Below are positions 50,066 to 64,000 of a DNA stretch of 64,000 bases, one piece after another. Each line of letters begins with the position of its first letter. The stretch's first letter is position 1. The stretch comes from Ceratodon purpureus. Taxonomy: Eukaryota; Streptophyta; Bryopsida; Pseudoditrichales; Ditrichaceae. The position numbers and the translations under genes are program-made. Location: positions 12,376,831-12,440,830 of the forward strand of contig CM026422.1 of assembly GCA_014871385.1 (NCBI GenBank). Reading direction: 5' to 3'. Below the pieces are notes generated by a model. It worked only from the letters and a program-made list of their open reading frames with translations. It did not search any database and was not told where the DNA came from.

Positions 50066-51427
50066 CTAAATCGCCAGAACAGCAAAAATTCGTTCTCAAC
50101 CACACGCCTCTCTCAACAAGGCTCAACCTTCCAAACATAGACAAGATATCTCCACCAAAACCTTCTCTCCTCCAAGCCTTAAATATAGTCTATCTAAAAT
50201 CTTTTACTTTCTAGTTCCAAAATAAATCTAGTCCATAGATCTTGAAATCTTTTACTTTCTATTTCCAAAATAAATCTAGTCCATAGATCTTGAAATCTAT
50301 TACTTTCTATTTCCAAAATAAATCTAGTCCATAGATCTTGAAATCTATTACTTTCTGTTTCCAAAATAAATCTAGTCCATAGATCTTGAAATCTTTTACT
50401 TTCTATTTCCAAAATAAATCTAGTCCATAGATCTTGAAATCTTTTACTCTCTGTTTCCAAAATAAATCTAGTCCATAGATCTTGAAATCTTTTACTTTCT
50501 ATTTCCAAAATAAATCTAGTCCATAGATCTTGAAATCTTTTACTTTCTAAAAATAGTCACTAGTTTGCCATTGCTCATGATAATTTTCCTCTCAGAAGAT
50601 TGTCTCTAATATGATTGCCTATTGGTACTTCTTGTTAGTGAGACGATGATTTGTGATCATGTGCAGTGAAGTAGCAAGCACTGTTATATTATACATCTAA
50701 GGTAAAATACCCTATGAGCATCAAACTAAACTCTAAGCAAAAATCAAGGCTGAGGAGAATATTCTAAATAATTTTTAGAGGTAGACAAGAAAGTGAAAAC
50801 ACAATATTGCAGTTAACAATGAATTAGATATGAATTTGCAAAGGTGATGGAGCCCTCCTTCCTAAAGCATCACTAGACTACTTCCATGAACACTAGAAAA
50901 AATCTTATGTCCACCATATTCACATCCTATGAAAACCAAATCCTAGCTCAATCATCCCTCCACAATAGTGTCCGGGAAGTTTTTAACCCTTTAACGCATT
51001 GGCATCAAGAATCTGGACGCCATATGAGTTTGAGGAGCGTGATTTCTGTGGTACCGGATGTTTTTTATCCATTTTTTTATTTTTTAATTCTTGTGCTAAT
51101 CGAATACCATTTGTACCGTATGGATCTTCAAAATAAGATCTTGTGATTTTATGAATATCCATAGAATTGGTTTATGTCAAGTTTCATTATGAGTTCAAAA
51201 AGTGAGATCTTAAATATGATTTTCCAAAATAAGTAGAATTAAATAATGGAAATTATACCATCACATAGTGCATGTTTTTCCAAATTCGTACCAAATTTTT
51301 TCAATAAAAAATTGTTAATTTGGAAATTTTAATTGAATTTCAAAAGAAAAGCTTGCAAAACTAATTTAAAATTATTGATGACTTTTTTGATAAATCCGAC
51401 CGCACAAATGTGATCTCTGATCACAGT

Positions 51428-52015
51428 AAGTAGGGAAGTTCCCTCTGGCCCAGGGCAGCAAGGCCGCCACGTTGAGTTAGGTAACAACTCGAGTTCCTCG
51501 ATGCTAAGGACAGCCAAGGCGAGGCATAACCCTGGAGACCTTAACTTCCACGGGCGCGGTGTCTCGAGCTATCCGTGGATCAGCTCCAAGGAGACGCAGA
51601 GTGTTCACAGGACCGCGTGGGTCGGCTAAGAACGAGGGCTAAAGGCGTGAGAGAAAGAGAAGTCCATACAATAGACACGATTTCAGCATAGACTAAGGCG
51701 CATGCATACAAGATGATGCAAGATAGAAGGCAAAATCAGTAGTGCGTGTTTCATAAGTTAGATACAAGCCCAGCGGCTGAAGAGTCCAGGCCTCGTGAGA
51801 TTGGACGCTAACTCTGTTTAACATGGAAGTGTCTCACTATGTAATTCTACCTTCTTTTATACTGTAATAAAACCCTAATTGTGCCCCTGGTGTTCCCTCG
51901 GTCGTGACTCCTCGGTCGTGGCTCCTCGGTCGTGGTCCTCGGTCCTCGTTACTGTAGTCAGTAACACTATTACAAACTTCTCGGTTTAGAGCCAACTCTC
52001 GGGATTGGCCTTACC
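51428..52015 (-). mobile_element. LTR fragment at junction of units 2 and 3
   Basis: Same text as 45448-46035, with no difference seen by eye. It represents the recombination product expected if each added unit arose by exchange between LTR copies. Confidence 0.85.
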
Positions 52016-53816
52016 AGATTAGTCATGATTGTGATTTTCTTTACGTTTATATATATATGTTCTTTTATATGATATGTCAGTATCCGTTTGATACAATTCA
52101 TATTTCGAATTCTAAAGTCAATCTGTATGTTGGGTGTAAACCACTATCTCGAAAACGACATTTATAAAATGAAAACGTCTGCTACTTTTACTAGGTGATA
52201 ACAAATTCTATACTTGTCAATGTCTATAGGGGCTTTTATTATTACCCTATTAGCTCAGGATAGCTGCCTTGTGCGCAACGCGATGCTCAAACGAGCCCGA
52301 TGGGGATCGAACCCGGACCTCCACTATGCCATCGTAATGTCCAAACCGTCCACATCATCAAATGAAACGATGAGACAGTTTCTATTACGGAAAATTGAAT
52401 TATATAACCTTTTTCCATTTATATTTTTTTCTTTATCATTATTGTTTCACAACATGCGCAGTACTCAATAATTTTAAATTGAGTTGTTTATGAATTGTAA
52501 TCATGAGCTACGCCCTCAAGAAGAATTTGTAGAGTAAAGTACACGCGGCAAAAGTGACGAATCCTAGAAGTCAACATTGCATGTAATCTCATAAGGTGGA
52601 TGGGAAGACAATTTGTTTGCATAGCGAAGGTGCGGGTTCGACCCTCGTCGGGCTCGTGTGAGCAGCGCGTTACATAAGAGGCAGCTATCCGAGGATGTAG
52701 TATGGATCTCTAGGGTTCTTCGCTATCGTTGAATTTTTGTTGTATCTTCATGATGACGTCAGCCCTAATTTATCCCTAAACCCTATACCCAAAAACAATT
52801 TTGAGCATTACCCTAAACATATGTTCAATTTAACCTTTAAATAGTTCTTTATCCAACTAAACCGTTCATCAAAATGATGATATTAGCCCTAATTTCAATA
52901 TATTCACATAAAATCTTGAAGATAATGCAAATCACCTAAACCTGCGAGGTGGGACCCACATTTAAAGAAGACACCAAACCACGGAATTAGGGTCCCTAAA
53001 CCCTAAAAATAGACCGTTATAAATAGTACAGTATAAAATTGAGTGGTAATAGGGTACCTTATTTTGTAAAGAAAATGTTATAAAATAGTCAAAATTGTCC
53101 CCTCACCGCTCACCGCTCTACGCTCACGCCTCTACGTTCCCCATAAATTAAGTACTGGACAGCGTGTGAGTCTAGAATTAAGCAGCGATTGGGATGACGA
53201 AGGGAACAAAGTCTTAGTCCAGGGACTTGGTGTATTTTGGAGAAGAGACTACAGTGACCGAGGAGAGACTACGGTGAAACAGACGTCCGCAGGGTCAACT
53301 TGGAAATATTGGTCAAGCTACAATTGAGGTGGCCTTGACGCACGTATTAACGAATACGAGAGCCTAGATTGTTGAGGTCGGCCCTGTGACGTCTCTTGGT
53401 CAGCAGAGATGAATGCTAAGTAAATGAATGGAACAGTGAAAGGGGAGAAGGCAAATTGCGACTAAGGAAGCAGCCACAAAACAAGGCACTAAGTAACGTC
53501 AAGAAGAAGACACAGTCACAAGCAATGAGACAGCGTGGGAGTTTAGGTTTGAGAGATGCAAACAAGCACCCAATGTACTTAGAGCTTAGCGATAGAGAGA
53601 GAAAGAGAGCCTGTCGGCCTTGGTTTCAGTGTTGATGCTAAGGTAGCCATTACAATGCTTTGGGAACTGAGTCCTAAAAACACTAACGGTCTGTACTCAA
53701 AATGAAAGGCTAATCTCTCTGATTTTTCTACTTCCTTATATACCAAGTCGGCCGATAACCTTGCAGCGCCTTGGCCTCCGAAAGTTGCTCTGAGGTCGTC
53801 CCTGGCAACTGTAATC

Positions 53817-56045
<2,229 letters not shown>

Positions 56046-57407
56046 CTAAATCGCCAGAACAGCAAAAATTCGTTCTCAACCACACGCCTCTCTCAACAAG
56101 GCTCAACCTTCCAAACATAGACAAGATATCTCCACCAAAACCTTCTCTCCTCCAAGCCTTAAATATAGTCTATCTAAAATCTTTTACTTTCTAGTTCCAA
56201 AATAAATCTAGTCCATAGATCTTGAAATCTTTTACTTTCTATTTCCAAAATAAATCTAGTCCATAGATCTTGAAATCTTTTACTTTCTATTTCCAAAATA
56301 AATCTAGTCCATAGATCTTGAAATCTATTACTTTCTGTTTCCAAAATAAATCTAGTCCATAGATCTTGAAATCTTTTACTTTCTATTTCCAAAATAAATC
56401 TAGTCCATAGATCTTGAAATCTTTTACTCTCTGTTTCCAAAATAAATCTAGTCCATAGATCTTGAAATCTTTTACTTTCTATTTCCAAAATAAATCTAGT
56501 CCATAGATCTTGAAATCTTTTACTTTCTAAAAATAGTCACTAGTTTGCCATTGCTCATGATAATTTTCCTCTCAGAAGATTGTCTCTAATATGATTGCCT
56601 ATTGGTACTTCTTGTTAGTGAGACGATGATTTGTGATCATGTGCAGTGAAGTAGCAAGCACTGTTATATTATACATCTAAGGTAAAATACCCTATGAGCA
56701 TCAAACTAAACTCTAAGCAAAAATCAAGGCTGAGGAGAATATTCTAAATAATTTTTAGAGGTAGACAAGAAAGTGAAAACACAATATTGCAGTTAACAAT
56801 GAATTAGATATGAATTTGCAAAGGTGATGGAGCCCTCCTTCCTAAAGCATCACTAGACTACTTCCATGAACACTAGAAAAAATCTTATGTCCACCATATT
56901 CACATCCTATGAAAACCAAATCCTAGCTCAATCATCCCTCCACAATAGTGTCCGGGAAGTTTTTAACCCTTTAACGCATTGGCATCAAGAATCTGGACGC
57001 CATATGAGTTTGAGGAGCGTGATTTCTGTGGTACCGGATGTTTTTTATCCATTTTTTTATTTTTTAATTCTTGTGCTAATCGAATACCATTTGTACCGTA
57101 TGGATCTTCAAAATAAGATCTTGTGATTTTATGAATATCCATAGAATTGGTTTATGTCAAGTTTCATTATGAGTTCAAAAAGTGAGATCTTAAATATGAT
57201 TTTCCAAAATAAGTAGAATTAAATAATGGAAATTATACCATCACATAGTGCATGTTTTTCCAAATTCGTACCAAATTTTTTCAATAAAAAATTGTTAATT
57301 TGGAAATTTTAATTGAATTTCAAAAGAAAAGCTTGCAAAACTAATTTAAAATTATTGATGACTTTTTTGATAAATCCGACCGCACAAATGTGATCTCTGA
57401 TCACAGT

Positions 57408-57995
57408 AAGTAGGGAAGTTCCCTCTGGCCCAGGGCAGCAAGGCCGCCACGTTGAGTTAGGTAACAACTCGAGTTCCTCGATGCTAAGGACAGCCAAGGC
57501 GAGGCATAACCCTGGAGACCTTAACTTCCACGGGCGCGGTGTCTCGAGCTATCCGTGGATCAGCTCCAAGGAGACGCAGAGTGTTCACAGGACCGCGTGG
57601 GTCGGCTAAGAACGAGGGCTAAAGGCGTGAGAGAAAGAGAAGTCCATACAATAGACACGATTTCAGCATAGACTAAGGCGCATGCATACAAGATGATGCA
57701 AGATAGAAGGCAAAATCAGTAGTGCGTGTTTCATAAGTTAGATACAAGCCCAGCGGCTGAAGAGTCCAGGCCTCGTGAGATTGGACGCTAACTCTGTTTA
57801 ACATGGAAGTGTCTCACTATGTAATTCTACCTTCTTTTATACTGTAATAAAACCCTAATTGTGCCCCTGGTGTTCCCTCGGTCGTGACTCCTCGGTCGTG
57901 GCTCCTCGGTCGTGGTCCTCGGTCCTCGTTACTGTAGTCAGTAACACTATTACAAACTTCTCGGTTTAGAGCCAACTCTCGGGATTGGCCTTACC
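57408..57995 (-). mobile_element. LTR fragment at junction of units 3 and 4
   Basis: Same type as the other internal junction fragments, again starting directly after GATCACAGT. Confidence 0.85.
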
Positions 57996-59796
57996 AGATT
58001 AGTCATGATTGTGATTTTCTTTACGTTTATATATATATGTTCTTTTATATGATATGTCAGTATCCGTTTGATACAATTCATATTTCGAATTCTAAAGTCA
58101 ATCTGTATGTTGGGTGTAAACCACTATCTCGAAAACGACATTTATAAAATGAAAACGTCTGCTACTTTTACTAGGTGATAACAAATTCTATACTTGTCAA
58201 TGTCTATAGGGGCTTTTATTATTACCCTATTAGCTCAGGATAGCTGCCTTGTGCGCAACGCGATGCTCAAACGAGCCCGATGGGGATCGAACCCGGACCT
58301 CCACTATGCCATCGTAATGTCCAAACCGTCCACATCATCAAATGAAACGATGAGACAGTTTCTATTACGGAAAATTGAATTATATAACCTTTTTCCATTT
58401 ATATTTTTTTCTTTATCATTATTGTTTCACAACATGCGCAGTACTCAATAATTTTAAATTGAGTTGTTTATGAATTGTAATCATGAGCTACGCCCTCAAG
58501 AAGAATTTGTAGAGTAAAGTACACGCGGCAAAAGTGACGAATCCTAGAAGTCAACATTGCATGTAATCTCATAAGGTGGATGGGAAGACAATTTGTTTGC
58601 ATAGCGAAGGTGCGGGTTCGACCCTCGTCGGGCTCGTGTGAGCAGCGCGTTACATAAGAGGCAGCTATCCGAGGATGTAGTATGGATCTCTAGGGTTCTT
58701 CGCTATCGTTGAATTTTTGTTGTATCTTCATGATGACGTCAGCCCTAATTTATCCCTAAACCCTATACCCAAAAACAATTTTGAGCATTACCCTAAACAT
58801 ATGTTCAATTTAACCTTTAAATAGTTCTTTATCCAACTAAACCGTTCATCAAAATGATGATATTAGCCCTAATTTCAATATATTCACATAAAATCTTGAA
58901 GATAATGCAAATCACCTAAACCTGCGAGGTGGGACCCACATTTAAAGAAGACACCAAACCACGGAATTAGGGTCCCTAAACCCTAAAAATAGACCGTTAT
59001 AAATAGTACAGTATAAAATTGAGTGGTAATAGGGTACCTTATTTTGTAAAGAAAATGTTATAAAATAGTCAAAATTGTCCCCTCACCGCTCACCGCTCTA
59101 CGCTCACGCCTCTACGTTCCCCATAAATTAAGTACTGGACAGCGTGTGAGTCTAGAATTAAGCAGCGATTGGGATGACGAAGGGAACAAAGTCTTAGTCC
59201 AGGGACTTGGTGTATTTTGGAGAAGAGACTACAGTGACCGAGGAGAGACTACGGTGAAACAGACGTCCGCAGGGTCAACTTGGAAATATTGGTCAAGCTA
59301 CAATTGAGGTGGCCTTGACGCACGTATTAACGAATACGAGAGCCTAGATTGTTGAGGTCGGCCCTGTGACGTCTCTTGGTCAGCAGAGATGAATGCTAAG
59401 TAAATGAATGGAACAGTGAAAGGGGAGAAGGCAAATTGCGACTAAGGAAGCAGCCACAAAACAAGGCACTAAGTAACGTCAAGAAGAAGACACAGTCACA
59501 AGCAATGAGACAGCGTGGGAGTTTAGGTTTGAGAGATGCAAACAAGCACCCAATGTACTTAGAGCTTAGCGATAGAGAGAGAAAGAGAGCCTGTCGGCCT
59601 TGGTTTCAGTGTTGATGCTAAGGTAGCCATTACAATGCTTTGGGAACTGAGTCCTAAAAACACTAACGGTCTGTACTCAAAATGAAAGGCTAATCTCTCT
59701 GATTTTTCTACTTCCTTATATACCAAGTCGGCCGATAACCTTGCAGCGCCTTGGCCTCCGAAAGTTGCTCTGAGGTCGTCCCTGGCAACTGTAATC

Positions 59797-62025
<2,229 letters not shown>

Positions 62026-63387
62026 CTAAATCGCCAGAACAGCAAAAATTCGTTCTCAACCACACGCCTCTCTCAACAAGGCTCAACCTTCCAAACATAG
62101 ACAAGATATCTCCACCAAAACCTTCTCTCCTCCAAGCCTTAAATATAGTCTATCTAAAATCTTTTACTTTCTAGTTCCAAAATAAATCTAGTCCATAGAT
62201 CTTGAAATCTTTTACTTTCTATTTCCAAAATAAATCTAGTCCATAGATCTTGAAATCTTTTACTTTCTATTTCCAAAATAAATCTAGTCCATAGATCTTG
62301 AAATCTATTACTTTCTGTTTCCAAAATAAATCTAGTCCATAGATCTTGAAATCTTTTACTTTCTATTTCCAAAATAAATCTAGTCCATAGATCTTGAAAT
62401 CTTTTACTCTCTGTTTCCAAAATAAATCTAGTCCATAGATCTTGAAATCTTTTACTTTCTATTTCCAAAATAAATCTAGTCCATAGATCTTGAAATCTTT
62501 TACTTTCTAAAAATAGTCACTAGTTTGCCATTGCTCATGATAATTTTCCTCTCAGAAGATTGTCTCTAATATGATTGCCTATTGGTACTTCTTGTTAGTG
62601 AGACGATGATTTGTGATCATGTGCAGTGAAGTAGCAAGCACTGTTATATTATACATCTAAGGTAAAATACCCTATGAGCATCAAACTAAACTCTAAGCAA
62701 AAATCAAGGCTGAGGAGAATATTCTAAATAATTTTTAGAGGTAGACAAGAAAGTGAAAACACAATATTGCAGTTAACAATGAATTAGATATGAATTTGCA
62801 AAGGTGATGGAGCCCTCCTTCCTAAAGCATCACTAGACTACTTCCATGAACACTAGAAAAAATCTTATGTCCACCATATTCACATCCTATGAAAACCAAA
62901 TCCTAGCTCAATCATCCCTCCACAATAGTGTCCGGGAAGTTTTTAACCCTTTAACGCATTGGCATCAAGAATCTGGACGCCATATGAGTTTGAGGAGCGT
63001 GATTTCTGTGGTACCGGATGTTTTTTATCCATTTTTTTATTTTTTAATTCTTGTGCTAATCGAATACCATTTGTACCGTATGGATCTTCAAAATAAGATC
63101 TTGTGATTTTATGAATATCCATAGAATTGGTTTATGTCAAGTTTCATTATGAGTTCAAAAAGTGAGATCTTAAATATGATTTTCCAAAATAAGTAGAATT
63201 AAATAATGGAAATTATACCATCACATAGTGCATGTTTTTCCAAATTCGTACCAAATTTTTTCAATAAAAAATTGTTAATTTGGAAATTTTAATTGAATTT
63301 CAAAAGAAAAGCTTGCAAAACTAATTTAAAATTATTGATGACTTTTTTGATAAATCCGACCGCACAAATGTGATCTCTGATCACAGT

Positions 63388-63970
63388 AAGTAGGGAAGTT
63401 CCCTCTGGCCCAGGGCAGCAAGGCCGCCACGTTGAGTTAGGTAACAACTCGAGTTCCTCGATGCTAAGGACAGCCAAGGCGAGGCATAACCCTGGAGACC
63501 TTAACTTCCACGGGCGCGGTGTCTCGAGCTATCCGTGGATCAGCTCCAAGGAGACGCAGAGTGTTCACAGGACCGCGTGGGTCGGCTAAGAACGAGGGCT
63601 AAAGGCGTGAGAGAAAGAGAAGTCCATACAATAGACACGATTTCAGCATAGACTAAGGCGCATGCATACAAGATGATGCAAGATAGAAGGCAAAATCAGT
63701 AGTGCGTGTTTCATAAGTTAGATACAAGCCCAGCGGCTGAAGAGTCCAGGCCTCGTGAGATTGGACGCTAACTCTGTTTAACATGGAAGTGTCTCACTAT
63801 GTAATTCTACCTTCTTTTATACTGTAATAAAACCCTAATTGTGCCCCTGGTGTTCCCTCGGTCGTGACTCCTCGGTCGTGGCTCCTCGGTCGTGGTCCTC
63901 GGTCCTCGTTACTGTAGTCAGTAACACTATTACAAACTTCTCGGTTTAGAGCCAACTCTCGGGATTGGCC
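63388..63970 (-). mobile_element. Terminal LTR fragment at the right end of the array
   Basis: Has the unit 2-5 base at all six variable LTR sites. It follows the LTR up to GGGATTGGCC and then switches to unrelated sequence (ATCAGACTGTTG) at 63971. This looks like the original second LTR fragment flanking the ancestral single gene. The last 30 bases of the window are unique flank. Confidence 0.8.
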
Positions 63971-64000
63971 ATCAGACTGTTGTCATAAATGCAGGCAGTC

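Overview
The window is nuclear DNA of a land plant. The evidence is an interstitial TTTAGGG telomere-type tract, spliceosomal introns, plant-type SINEs, a Ty3-type LTR retrotransposon, and a plant-like DEAH helicase (DHX15/Prp43), TRAPPC11 and RS2Z splicing-factor sequences. An intron-containing gene for a bacterial-type N6/N4 DNA-methylase-like protein and a bryophyte-style trihelix gene lean towards a non-seed plant, but this is inference and the species cannot be named. The DNA is AT-rich and mostly repeats; only two kinds of gene look intact enough to be expressed.

Layout. 1-13.6 kb: AT-rich, no intact gene. It holds a full SINE, a truncated SINE with target-site duplication (TSD), four intact TTAA-flanked miniature DNA transposons of two families plus decayed ones, a 26-bp minisatellite, and an LRR receptor fragment. 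13.66-20.78 kb: five tandem copies of a 1.42-kb unit, non-coding. 21.56-26.55 kb: a TRAPPC11 pseudogene whose last exon lies on the opposite strand and upstream of the other exons (inversion), with several further frame lesions. 27-29.6 kb: an ~80-bp tandem repeat, then a decayed RS2Z-type SR splicing factor gene containing a pogo/Tigger-like element with TA TSD. 30.8-31.9 kb: an inverted, near-identical copy of 1.13-2.33 kb. 32.5-34.3 kb: a trihelix-type gene with frameshifts and a stop. 35.1-36.4 kb: a 3' gene fragment with four phase-consistent exons encoding the methylase-like protein. 36.4-40.06 kb: a truncated Ty3-type element on the minus strand (LTR, primer-binding site, gag-protease ORF) interrupted by a 561-bp hAT element with a perfect 8-bp TSD. 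39.47-63.97 kb: four tandem copies of a 5,980-bp unit, each with an intact, intronless DHX15/Prp43 gene on the minus strand, with LTR fragments at every unit boundary.

How it fits together. Mobile elements explain most of the structure. The LTR at the left edge of the DHX15 array recurs at each junction and at the right end, so the array probably grew by unequal recombination between two LTRs flanking one gene. The four DHX15 copies encode the same protein, so they are either a very recent dosage amplification or an assembly artefact; read depth would decide. No operon or bacterial system is present. The least described item is probably the methylase-like gene beside a trihelix gene.
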